This document shows positions 1 through 5,303 of a stretch of DNA of 10,045 nucleotides, piece after piece. Within the stretch, counting starts at the first letter, position 1. Each line of letters begins with the position of its first letter. The translations under genes and the position numbers were made by a program. Under the pieces are notes generated by a model that did not search any database, had not been told where the DNA came from, and saw only the letters and a program-made list of their open reading frames with translations. The DNA is from Actinomycetes bacterium (lineage in GTDB: Bacteria; Actinomycetota; Acidimicrobiia; Acidimicrobiales; Palsa-688). The stretch lies in the NCBI GenBank assembly GCA_021827285.1, contig JAKAWM010000052.1, positions 1 to 10,045 on the forward strand, read 5' to 3'.

Positions 1-509
1 AAAAAGCCCAAACGCTCACCTGCCTCAACCGCGGGGCGAGTCATGATGATCCGCTCGACAGACTTGGCCTGCAGCGCCTGAACGGCCAAGGCCACGGCCA
101 GATAGCTCTTGCCCGTACCCGCAGGGCCAATCCCAAAGGTGACTATGTGGGACAAGATGGCATCGACGTAACGCTTCTGGCCGCTTGATTTTGGCCTTAC
201 TGACCGGCCCCGAGCGGAGCGTAGCACCTCGGCAGTAAGCACCTCGGAGGGCCGCTCGTCCGCCCGGATAATGTCCACAGTGCGGGCAACCACTCCTGGA
301 TCGACCACCTGGCCGTGCTCCAGCAAGAGCTTCAGTTCGTCCACGAGCCGCGCCACCGTGCCGGCTTCGTCCCCGTCAATGTTGAACTCGTTGCCGCGGG
401 CCATGATCCGGGCGCCGCTGAAGGCCTCCTGCAGAGAATGCAGGTTCTCGTTGAGAGGGCCCACCAAGCCTGCCATCAGGTGGTTCGGGACAGTAACGGT
501 TATCGGCAC
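1..509 (-). CDS. PhoH-family ATPase, C-terminal part missing
   Basis: The reading frame runs off the window start; 169 residues are visible. The N-terminal part (residues 1-80) matches the PhoH/YlaK pattern: GPLNENL near 18-23, then ARGN and IDGDE near 37-48. The P-loop NTPase domain follows, with Walker A GPAGTGKS at about 128-135 and the PhoH signature RPAVEAGERLGF at the cut. PhoH proteins are cytoplasmic ATPases linked to RNA metabolism and often sit beside ybeY; which gene lies beyond the edge cannot be seen. I chose the GTG at 509 because AAGG lies a few bases upstream and the conserved region starts soon after. An upstream in-frame TTG is possible, and an in-frame TGA further up bounds the frame. 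The gene begins 39 bases after the HIT stop, so it is probably co-transcribed. The family call is secure; the start is moderately sure. Confidence 0.9.
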   Translation of the reverse strand, partial: MPITVTVPNHLMAGLVGPLNENLHSLQEAFSGARIMARGNEFNIDGDEAGTVARLVDELKLLLEHGQVVDPGVVARTVDIIRADERPSEVLTAEVLRSARGRSVRPKSSGQKRYVDAILSHIVTFGIGPAGTGKSYLAVALAVQALQAKSVERIIMTRPAVEAGERLGF

Positions 510-548
510 GTGTGCCTTACCAGCGTAGCGCCCCAAAGCGCAAGGAGG

Positions 549-908
549 TCACCCTGGTGGCCACCCGAGCCGGCGCCCGCCCAAGATATGCATGTGCAGA
601 TGAGGCACCTCTGCCCCTGAGCCTGGGCCAACGTTGAAGACCAGCCGGTAACCACCCTCGGCGATCCCCTCGCGCTGGGCCACGGCACGGGCCGCGACGA
701 ACATCTCGGCCAGGACCATGGCGTGCTCGACGCCCACCTGGGACGCATCAGTGATGTGCTGGCGAGGAACGACGAGCACGTGCACCGGTGCCGCCGGATG
801 GTGGTCAAAGAAGGCATAGGCCAACTCGCTCGAGTAGGCCTCCCGCGAGGCGGTCTCACCTGCCACCACGCGGCAAAAGGTACAAGCGGCGTCGAAGCCG
901 GCGCTCAC
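549..908 (-). CDS. HIT-family (histidine triad) nucleotide-binding protein
   Basis: This 119-residue protein is a typical HINT-type histidine triad hydrolase, a cytoplasmic enzyme acting on nucleotide phosphoramidates or related nucleotidyl conjugates. The active-site triad HLHMH is at residues 103-107, inside PHLHMHILGGR, and the chain ends in the HINT-like GWPPG tail. An N-terminal CTFC pair (Cys9, Cys12) matches the CxFC seen in many HINT proteins. Full length fits the family (about 110-140). The start is GTG at 908, which overlaps the stop of the upstream HTH gene in a GTGA arrangement (905-908). That implies translational coupling, and no other start would keep the CxFC motif near the N terminus. 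The exact substrate cannot be read from sequence. Confidence 0.93.
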   Translation of the reverse strand: MSAGFDAACTFCRVVAGETASREAYSSELAYAFFDHHPAAPVHVLVVPRQHITDASQVGVEHAMVLAEMFVAARAVAQREGIAEGGYRLVFNVGPGSGAEVPHLHMHILGGRRLGWPPG

Positions 909-1309
909 CGGCCCGGCTGCCCTGCTTCGTCCCCGTCGACGCCAGCGACTGCCCCGTCGACGCCAGCGCCTGTACCGAAGTCCCCGTCCGGGTCGTTGGC
1001 CAGCGGGCCAGACGGCGGGGCGTCACCCGGTCTGCCGCGACTCTGGCGGTTGTCCCTATCCTGGTGGCCAGGCAAATCGCTGTCGGGCTGGGGGGTCCTC
1101 GGATCAGGGTAGAGGTGTTCGAGGGTACCGGGCGTTATCCGGGCACGTTCGATGAAGGCATCCACCTCTTGGGCTTGGAGCCGGATAACCCGCCCCATCT
1201 TGTATGCCGGGAGCTGCCCTTCGTCGATGAACCGGTACAAGGTCCGCAGCGTGACACCCAAACGTGCACAGGCTTCCGGTGTGCCCATCCACTTGATCGG
1301 TTCGGTCAC
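905..1309 (-). CDS. excisionase-like helix-turn-helix DNA-binding protein with repetitive acidic tail
   Basis: The 134-residue protein has one recognisable part: residues 9-55 form a MerR/excisionase-type winged helix (TPEACARLGVTLRTLYRFID, then GQLPAYKMGRVIRL), the fold of small BldC-like or HTH_17 proteins. ARITPGTLEHLYP (56-68) follows. Residues 70-134 are low-complexity, rich in Gly, Asp and Pro, and end in a 7-residue duplication (AGVDGAV, AGVDGDE). There is no recombinase gene nearby, so it is more likely a chromosomal regulator than a phage excisionase. The start is GTG at 1309; no SD is visible, but a TAAAGT box 8 bases upstream would suit a leaderless mRNA. The ATG at residue 8 is an alternative start. 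It overlaps the HIT gene and heads the HTH-HIT-PhoH unit. Targets are unknown. Confidence 0.85.
   Translation of the reverse strand: MTEPIKWMGTPEACARLGVTLRTLYRFIDEGQLPAYKMGRVIRLQAQEVDAFIERARITPGTLEHLYPDPRTPQPDSDLPGHQDRDNRQSRGRPGDAPPSGPLANDPDGDFGTGAGVDGAVAGVDGDEAGQPGR
931..972. repeat. 21-bp tandem duplication in the HTH gene tail
   Basis: Two adjacent 21-bp copies (931-951 and 952-972) differ at one base. The length is a multiple of three, so the duplication adds seven residues without shifting the frame, and it lies in the disordered C-terminal tail of the HTH protein. This is probably slippage or unequal exchange in a region under little constraint. Confidence 0.85.
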
Positions 1310-1330
1310 CGATCAATACTTTAGCAAAAA
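1310..1330 (-). promoter_or_regulatory. possible leaderless promoter (-10) for the HTH-HIT-PhoH unit
   Basis: Reading the minus strand, TAAAGT (1323-1318) fits the actinobacterial TANNNT -10 consensus and ends 8 bases before the GTG start at 1309. No purine-rich SD lies between. That geometry puts the transcription start at or next to the start codon. No convincing -35 is visible, so this is a weak prediction from spacing alone. Confidence 0.35.
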
Positions 1331-1353
1331 AGCGTGCCTCTCGGTGACTTTCA

Positions 1354-2643
1354 TCAAATCTGGGAGGGCTCCCAGCTCGGTAGCTGGTAGCGTCCCGCCA
1401 CGGGCGCCCATGCTGAAGCCAGGCGTTGAGACGCCTCTAAAGCCTGCTTCGAGGCCGCCATAGCCTCCTGGTAGTGCAGGTCATTGGTTGGCCCGCCGTA
1501 GCACCCCGTGGCCTGAAGGTCGACGAGCCACGCCTGAAAGTCCTCGCTGGCACCGAGCGCCCTAGTATCGGCTGTGACCAGTTGAACGCCGAGAGCCCGG
1601 CCGCCCGTCCAGGAGCCGGCGGACAATTTGCCCCGCGCCTGGGCGAGCACGGATTCGTACAAACTGATAGCCCCGCCCACCTGCACCACGAGGGCCTGAC
1701 GGTATTCAGCACCCGGCGCGCTCAGCCGGCAGGCACCTGCCACCGCCCCTCTGGTCCACCCGCCCGCCCTTGCACTTGCCGACAGGAGGCCGGCAAAGGT
1801 CGCCACGGCGGCGGGCGGCTGGCGAGTGGGCGGCTGGCGAGTGGGCGGCCGCCCAGTGGGCGGCCGGCTGAGGGTCCCCTTACCCACCCCGCTCGGCCCG
1901 GACCGGGGCCCGAGCCCGAGCCCGGTACCGAGCCCCGCCCCGAGCCCGAACCTCAGACCAATGAGCACACCTGCCCCCACCAGGCCCGCCGCCAGCAGTA
2001 AGGCCGATGCGACCAAGATCACCCGCCTTGTCCGTCCCGGCTTCGGTAACCTCAGCTCTGGAACGACTTCGGTGCTCATCTCAATGGTGGCGGGCTGTTC
2101 GGCCAAAATCTCGTGAGCCTTCACCCCGCCGGCGGCCCCGTCCGTACGTCGCCCACCGGCCCCGTCCGTGCGTCTCCCGCCGGCCCCGCCGTCAGCGCCC
2201 CGGCTTGTAGCCCGACTGCTAGTGCCCCGGTTGTCAGTGCCCCGGCCGCCGGCCTCGACGCGGTCATGCCCTCGATGCTCCGCGACGGCAGGGTCCCACC
2301 AGCGCTCTGAGGATGGGTCGAGCAAGGTGCCGAGGGCGTCGGCCTGAGGCCCGGCCGTGTGGGCCCGAGGCCCGGCCGCGTGGGCACCCGGCCCGGCCGC
2401 CGGCAGGAGCCCGACCCCCCGGGGCACCGCCCGCCTTGGTTTAACGCCTTCAGGACCGGCCGTGTCCCCGGCCCACCGGAACGGTACACGGGGCCGAGCG
2501 GGTGGCGGCGGCATAGTTGGGAGCTCATCGGCCCCCGCGTCTGGCTCCCGCTCTCCCTGCCCTCCCTGGTTCACACGGCCAGCGTACTGGTCACGGGACG
2601 CGCCGACGCGCGGTCGCTTGCTCATCGCCCGTGCCAATGGCAC
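1354..2643 (-). CDS. unrecognised single-pass membrane protein with long disordered repeat-rich region
   Basis: I do not recognise this 429-residue protein. Residues 1-205 are disordered, rich in Arg, Gly, Ala and Pro, and contain short repeats: AAGPGAH, AAGPRAH, TAGPQAD near 82-102, and GGRRTDGA twice near 155-170. One hydrophobic segment lies at about 208-230 (VILVASALLLAAGLVGAGVLIGL) just after basic KPGRTRR, predicting an N-in, C-out topology. A Gly-Leu stretch and a Pro-rich linker (TGRPPTRQPPTRQPP) lead to an external domain of about 150 residues (280-429) with exactly two cysteines (305, 381), a possible disulphide. I chose GTG at 2643: a perfect GGAGG lies 5 nt upstream. ATG at 2625 is in frame but poorly served, and GTG at 2676 falls inside a leader hairpin. 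The LacI regulator gene lies upstream and the HTH gene starts 44 bases downstream. That it is translated is likely from a 429-codon frame and SD; the function is unknown. Confidence 0.75.
   Translation of the reverse strand: MPLARAMSKRPRVGASRDQYAGRVNQGGQGEREPDAGADELPTMPPPPARPRVPFRWAGDTAGPEGVKPRRAVPRGVGLLPAAGPGAHAAGPRAHTAGPQADALGTLLDPSSERWWDPAVAEHRGHDRVEAGGRGTDNRGTSSRATSRGADGGAGGRRTDGAGGRRTDGAAGGVKAHEILAEQPATIEMSTEVVPELRLPKPGRTRRVILVASALLLAAGLVGAGVLIGLRFGLGAGLGTGLGLGPRSGPSGVGKGTLSRPPTGRPPTRQPPTRQPPAAVATFAGLLSASARAGGWTRGAVAGACRLSAPGAEYRQALVVQVGGAISLYESVLAQARGKLSAGSWTGGRALGVQLVTADTRALGASEDFQAWLVDLQATGCYGGPTNDLHYQEAMAASKQALEASQRLASAWAPVAGRYQLPSWEPSQI
1813..1872. repeat. 15-bp tandem repeat encoding a Pro-rich linker
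   Basis: Four adjacent 15-bp units start at 1813, 1828, 1843 and 1858. The first two are identical (GGGCGGCTGGCGAGT) and the other two are diverged. On the minus strand they encode the five-residue pattern T-(R/G)-(Q/R)-P-P that links the membrane segment to the external domain. In-frame copy-number change would alter linker length only. Confidence 0.85.
2136..2183. repeat. 24-bp tandem repeat in the disordered region
   Basis: Two 24-bp copies (2136-2159, 2160-2183) begin with CCCCGTCCGT and differ at a few positions. On the minus strand they encode GGRRTDGA-like octapeptides in the cytoplasmic disordered segment of the membrane protein. Confidence 0.75.
2346..2408. repeat. about 21-bp degenerate repeat encoding AGP heptapeptides
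   Basis: GGCCCGGCCG recurs about every 21 bases with variable flanks. On the minus strand it encodes the heptapeptide series AAGPGAH, AAGPRAH, TAGPQAD. It belongs to the same disordered N-terminal region of the membrane protein; boundaries are approximate. Confidence 0.65.
2631..2643. promoter_or_regulatory. 13-bp palindrome covering the GTG start of the membrane protein gene
   Basis: GTGCCAATGGCAC is a perfect 6+1+6 palindrome. On the minus strand the first three bases are the preferred GTG start codon. As RNA it can form a 5-bp stem with a 3-nt loop holding the start codon; as DNA it could be an operator. A chance 6-bp arm is possible. Confidence 0.4.
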
Positions 2644-2648
2644 CCAAA

Positions 2649-2685
2649 CCTCCAAAAGTGCAACCGCAAAGCCCACCTTTGGAGG
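2649..2685 (-). promoter_or_regulatory. leader hairpin A that buries the SD of the membrane protein gene
   Basis: In minus-strand RNA, CCTCCAAAGGTG (2685-2674) pairs with CACTTTTGGAGG (2660-2649): 12 continuous pairs, one of them G-U, around a 13-nt loop. In plus-strand RNA the G-U pair becomes an A-C mismatch, so the fold favours the minus strand, the sense strand of the downstream gene. The GGAGG at 2653-2649 is the SD for the GTG at 2643 (spacing 5), and it lies wholly in the stem, so folding would block initiation. This is the second, gene-proximal copy of a duplicated element. The pairing is read directly; the regulatory role is inferred. Confidence 0.6.
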
Positions 2686-2691
2686 ACTCAG

Positions 2692-2706
2692 TTACAGATC
2701 CGTCAC
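2692..2706 (-). CDS. putative 4-codon leader mini-ORF
   Basis: GTG ACG GAT CTG TAA (Met-Thr-Asp-Leu, stop) has a perfect GGAGG at 2716-2712 with 5-nt spacing, the same SD-to-start geometry as the real gene start at 2643. Its stop lies 6 bases before the 5' arm of hairpin A. It may be a true leader peptide whose translation opens hairpin A, or only a relic of the duplication that copied the initiation region. Sequence cannot tell these apart. Confidence 0.35.
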   Translation of the reverse strand: MTDL

Positions 2707-2707
2707 C

Positions 2708-2752
2708 GAAACCTCCATGAGTGCCCTTTCAGAATCCACTTCTGGAGGTTTC
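2708..2752 (-). promoter_or_regulatory. leader hairpin B, upstream copy of the SD-burying element
   Basis: GAAACCTCCA (2752-2743 on the minus strand) pairs perfectly with TGGAGGTTTC (2717-2708). Inside, a 2x2 mismatch is followed by AGTG/CACT (2740-2737 with 2723-2720) and a 13-nt loop, the same loop length as hairpin A. The two elements align without gaps over 40 bp (2646-2685 and 2709-2748) with 28 identities and a 63-bp period. The stem holds GGAGG at 2716-2712, which precedes the mini-ORF GTG at 2706. The stem ends are conserved while the loop is not, which suggests selection on pairing. Confidence 0.6.
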
Positions 2753-2856
2753 AATGGCGGGGCATAGCAATGGCGGGGCATAGCAATGGCGGGGCATAGC
2801 AATGGCGGCGCACCGCAGAGGGAGGTCCCGCAGAGGCGGGGCACCGCAGAGGCGGG
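2752..2856. repeat. 16-bp tandem repeat array ahead of the hairpin leader
   Basis: CAATGGCGGGGCATAG is repeated exactly three times (2752-2767, 2768-2783, 2784-2799), then a diverged fourth unit starts at 2800. A second block with the same 16-bp period follows: CCGCAGAGGCGGG at 2828 and 2844, with a shorter related copy at 2813. The array fills most of the 241-bp gap between the LacI-family gene and the membrane protein start. There are no unique spacers, so it is not CRISPR. It may be plain slippage or tandem protein-binding sites. Confidence 0.9.
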
Positions 2857-2884
2857 CGGGTAAACCCACAGCGTGACAACGGGC

Positions 2885-3919
2885 TTAGGCAGGCACCGTG
2901 GTGCTGGCACGGGCCACCAGGCGCGGCGTCTGCTCGACCTGGGGCCTCACCGGCTCCCCGGCCAGCAGTGCCAGCAGAGCCCGAGCCGAGCGCGCCCCGT
3001 ACGCCACCACGTCACGGGCACAAGCGGTAATGGCAGGCCGTACCAGCTCGCAGATGGGAGAGTCGTCGTACGAGACAATGGAGAGTTCCCAAGGCACCGC
3101 CAAGCCCAGTTCCTGGGCGGCACTCAGGCCGGCCACAGCCATTATGTCGCTGTCATAGATAATGGCGGTGGGCGGGGGCGAGCCAGCCAGGAGCTCCGCC
3201 GTCGCCCGAGCGCCGGCCGCGCTGGAAAAGTCCGTCGGCACCACACGCCCGCTGGCCCCGGCATCGGCGAGCGCCTTCTCGAACGCCACCGTGCGGGCCA
3301 AGGTGTGGGCAAACTCGGGCGGGCCGGCCACCCGGGCCACCCGGCGGTGGCCGAGGCCCACCAAGTGTTGAACGATTTGGCGGGCACCGCCAGCGTCGTC
3401 GCTGGCCACGAAGGGCAACCCGCCCGTGTCGCCCGGTCCTCCAACCACGACGGCGGGGAGCCCGATCTCTTCCACCACAGCGATCCTCGGGTCGTCCACC
3501 CTCAGGTCCACCAGCAAGACGCCATCCACCCGTCTCTCGGCCCACCAGCGGCGCAGCGTTGCTACTTCGGTCGCCACGTCCTTGGCTATCTGCAACATCA
3601 ACGCGACTTCGCGTGCGGACAGTTCGGCCTCGATACCCGAGAGCAACTTGGCAAAGAATGGTTCGTAGGCTAAGGTGCCGGCCGGACGGGCCAGGACGAG
3701 CCCGAACGCCCCGGAACGGGCTGCCCGCACGGCGTGGGCGGCCGGCTTAGGCTGCCACCCAGCTTCTTTAGCGATGGCCATGATCCTCTGGCGAGTTGCA
3801 TCGGACACACCGGGGAGCCCGTTCAGTGCATGGGACACAGAACCCGTGGACACCCCCGCCCGCTTGGCTATGTCGGCGATGGTCGGTCGGCGGCGGTCCT
3901 GCCCAGAAGCTCGTACCAC
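2885..3919 (-). CDS. LacI-family transcriptional regulator
   Basis: The 344-residue protein has the standard LacI/GalR layout. The DNA-binding helix-turn-helix is at 13-34 (TIADIAKRAGVSTGSVSHAL) and the hinge at about 56-67 (QPKPAAHAVRAA), followed by a periplasmic-binding-protein-like sensor domain starting at IGLV-equivalent GLVLARP and running to the end. The fragments GLGHRRVARVAGP, IIYDSDIMAVAGL and LSIVSYDDSPICELVRPAIT are typical of this domain. The hinge residue usually Leu (minor-groove lever) is Val here. The ligand cannot be read, though most relatives bind sugars. The start is GTG at 3919: AAGGAGGG lies 5 bases upstream and the HTH follows at once. The frame stays open to 4099, but that stretch is repeat DNA. 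No sugar genes are adjacent; it may control itself or the downstream membrane protein gene. Confidence 0.93.
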   Translation of the reverse strand: MVRASGQDRRRPTIADIAKRAGVSTGSVSHALNGLPGVSDATRQRIMAIAKEAGWQPKPAAHAVRAARSGAFGLVLARPAGTLAYEPFFAKLLSGIEAELSAREVALMLQIAKDVATEVATLRRWWAERRVDGVLLVDLRVDDPRIAVVEEIGLPAVVVGGPGDTGGLPFVASDDAGGARQIVQHLVGLGHRRVARVAGPPEFAHTLARTVAFEKALADAGASGRVVPTDFSSAAGARATAELLAGSPPPTAIIYDSDIMAVAGLSAAQELGLAVPWELSIVSYDDSPICELVRPAITACARDVVAYGARSARALLALLAGEPVRPQVEQTPRLVARASTTVPA

Positions 3920-3953
3920 AGCTTCCCTCCTTGCAACGTCCCAGGTGATCCTA
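3920..3953 (-). promoter_or_regulatory. candidate promoter and ribosome binding site of the LacI-family gene
   Basis: On the minus strand TAGGAT (3953-3948) matches the actinobacterial -10 consensus and would give a leader of about 20 nt. It is followed by AAGGAGGG, a near-perfect SD 5 bases from the GTG at 3919. A clear -35 is absent. The SD is strong evidence for the start; the -10 is tentative. Confidence 0.45.
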
Positions 3954-3970
3954 CTGCGACCACGAAGTCG

Positions 3971-4087
3971 GCCTGAGCCACGGCCCGAGCGAATGCCCCA
4001 ACAAGCGGCCCCAGCAAGCCTGAGCCACGACCTTGAGCGAATGCCCCAGCAAGCCTGAGCCAGCAAGCCTGAGCCAGCAAGCCTGAG
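3971..4087. repeat. 47-bp and 14-bp direct repeats upstream of the LacI-family gene
   Basis: A segment starting GCCTGAGCCACG and continuing through GAGCGAATGCCCCA occurs at 3971 and 4018 (period 47). The unit GCCTGAGCCAGCAA then repeats exactly at 4053 and 4067, with a partial third copy at 4081. This fills much of the 262-bp gap between hemW and the LacI-family gene. It could hold regulator sites or be slippage-prone filler; I see no conserved gene in it. Confidence 0.85.
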
Positions 4088-4111
4088 TCGACCGAGCACT
4101 GGCCACGCCCT

Positions 4112-4140
4112 AGCAGGCGAAGCCCCCTGCTCAACGGGGG
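4112..4140. terminator. weak overlapping hairpins after hemW
   Basis: AGCAGG (4112-4117) can pair with CCTGCT (4126-4131), and CCCCC (4123-4127) can pair with GGGGG (4136-4140). The two stems overlap and exclude one another. They lie about 40-70 bases past the hemW stop. No U-run follows on the minus strand, so intrinsic termination is doubtful. Confidence 0.2.
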
Positions 4141-4181
4141 GTTCTCTCGATACCGGCGTCGTAACTTCGGCCTGGCAGGCC

Positions 4182-5303
4182 CTAGCCGGGCACCAAAACC
4201 CGCAACGAAACCTCGTTGGCCAAGAGCCGGCCCCTTGGGGTGAGCACCGCCCGCCGACGGCCGCCGGGCTCGGCGCGTACTTCGGCCAGACCTTGCTCGC
4301 AGACCTCGCCCGGGAGGGCCTCGGCGGGGACGCCTTGGCGCGTACGCAGGCTGAGCATCATAGCCTCCCAGGCCCTTTCGGCAGGCCCCAGCGTTTCGCC
4401 CGCCGCTTCGACCTGCCTGCCCGTTTCGAGCAGGCGGCAGAAGCGCTCAGGCGTGCGGACGTTCCACCAGCGCCGGGACGTCGATGGCGACATTGACAGG
4501 TGCGAGTGAGCGGCACAACCTACCCCGAGGTACTCGCCCTGCGACCAGTACAGGAGGTTGTGCGCGCACTCAGCCCCGGCGCGCGCCCAGTTGGATATCT
4601 CGTACCACTTCAACCCAGCGGAGCTGAGCATGTCTTCTGCCATCACGTACTTCCGGGCCTGGTCGTCTTCGTCGGGATAGCGGTTCGGATGGGCGGCCAG
4701 CGGCGTTCCCGGCTCAACAGTCAAGGCATAGGCGCTGACATGCGCGGGCGGCGGGTCGAGGGACAGCACACCGGTAAGCGAGGCCTCCCAGTCGGCCACT
4801 GACTCCCCCGCCGACCCGAAGATGAGGTCGACGTTGTACGCATCGGCGAACCCTGCCTCGCCTGCCAGCTGGGCAGCGCGCACCACTGTGCCAGGGTCGT
4901 GTTCTCGCCCCAGCGACGAGAGCACGTGAGGGACCGTGGACTGAACGCCGAAGGAGAGCCGGGTCACGCCACCAGCCCGGTACCTGCCAAGCAGCTCCGC
5001 CGTAACCGTCTCGGGGTTGCACTCGACCGTCACTTCGGCGCCCGGCGCAACCCCAAGGGTCGCGGCTATGTGGCCGAGAACGCCCAAGAGCAGTTCGGGG
5101 GGCAGGAGCGAGGGAGTGCCTCCCCCGAAAAACACCGACGTTGCCGGGCCCCGCCCCCATCTGGTCAGCCCCTCGATTTGCCGCCGGCAGGCACTCATGT
5201 AGCGGTCCCAAAGATGGTGGCGGTCCGACCAGGTGGCAAAGGCGCAATAGTCGCACCGGCGCCGGCAGAACGGGACGTGCACGTAGATCCCCAACGCCTG
5301 CAA
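4182..5303 (-). CDS. hemW: radical SAM heme chaperone HemW (formerly HemN-like coproporphyrinogen oxidase)
   Basis: This 373-residue radical SAM protein begins with YVHVPFCRRRCDYC; the 4Fe-4S cysteines are 13, 17 and 20 (CX3CX2C). The next motif position is Phe22 rather than the fourth Cys of true HemN, which marks HemW, a heme-binding chaperone that delivers heme to membrane respiratory proteins and is not an oxygen-independent coproporphyrinogen dehydrogenase. The SAM-site GGGTPS is at 60-65, ECNPETV at about 94-100 and the family HNxxYW motif at 248-253; a HemN-type C-terminal domain follows. Length is normal. The start is unsure: TTG at 5303 gives the expected N terminus but has no SD, while a TATTTT box 6 bases upstream suggests leaderless expression. 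It diverges from fabD. Confidence 0.92.
   Translation of the reverse strand: MQALGIYVHVPFCRRRCDYCAFATWSDRHHLWDRYMSACRRQIEGLTRWGRGPATSVFFGGGTPSLLPPELLLGVLGHIAATLGVAPGAEVTVECNPETVTAELLGRYRAGGVTRLSFGVQSTVPHVLSSLGREHDPGTVVRAAQLAGEAGFADAYNVDLIFGSAGESVADWEASLTGVLSLDPPPAHVSAYALTVEPGTPLAAHPNRYPDEDDQARKYVMAEDMLSSAGLKWYEISNWARAGAECAHNLLYWSQGEYLGVGCAAHSHLSMSPSTSRRWWNVRTPERFCRLLETGRQVEAAGETLGPAERAWEAMMLSLRTRQGVPAEALPGEVCEQGLAEVRAEPGGRRRAVLTPRGRLLANEVSLRVLVPG

Noticed and set aside
905..1309. Phage or plasmid excisionase marking an integrated element
   Set aside because: No integrase, attachment-like repeat or phage gene is nearby, and the gene overlaps a housekeeping HIT gene.
2644..2676. Earlier GTG start (2676) for the membrane protein
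   Set aside because: It lies in the 5' arm of hairpin A with no SD before it, whereas GTG at 2643 has GGAGG at 5-nt spacing.
2646..2752. Insertion-sequence ends or a MITE made by the inverted repeats
   Set aside because: The two inverted-repeat elements are tandem direct copies with 13-nt loops; no transposase, target duplication or internal element body is present.
2752..2860. CRISPR array
   Set aside because: Units are contiguous 16-mers with no unique spacers and no cas genes nearby.
2873..3673. Plus-strand open frame of 266 codons
   Set aside because: Antisense to the LacI-family gene, which has a clear HTH, sensor domain and SD. The plus-strand translation is Arg/His-rich without recognisable domains.
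3920..4099. 60-codon N-terminal extension of the LacI-family regulator
   Set aside because: The extension is translated from the 47-bp and 14-bp repeats and reads as Trp/Arg/Gly low complexity. The GTG at 3919 has a near-perfect SD and puts the HTH at the expected place.
4182..5303. Oxygen-independent coproporphyrinogen dehydrogenase HemN
   Set aside because: The fourth motif position is Phe22 instead of Cys, and the short N terminus and HNxxYW motif fit HemW.
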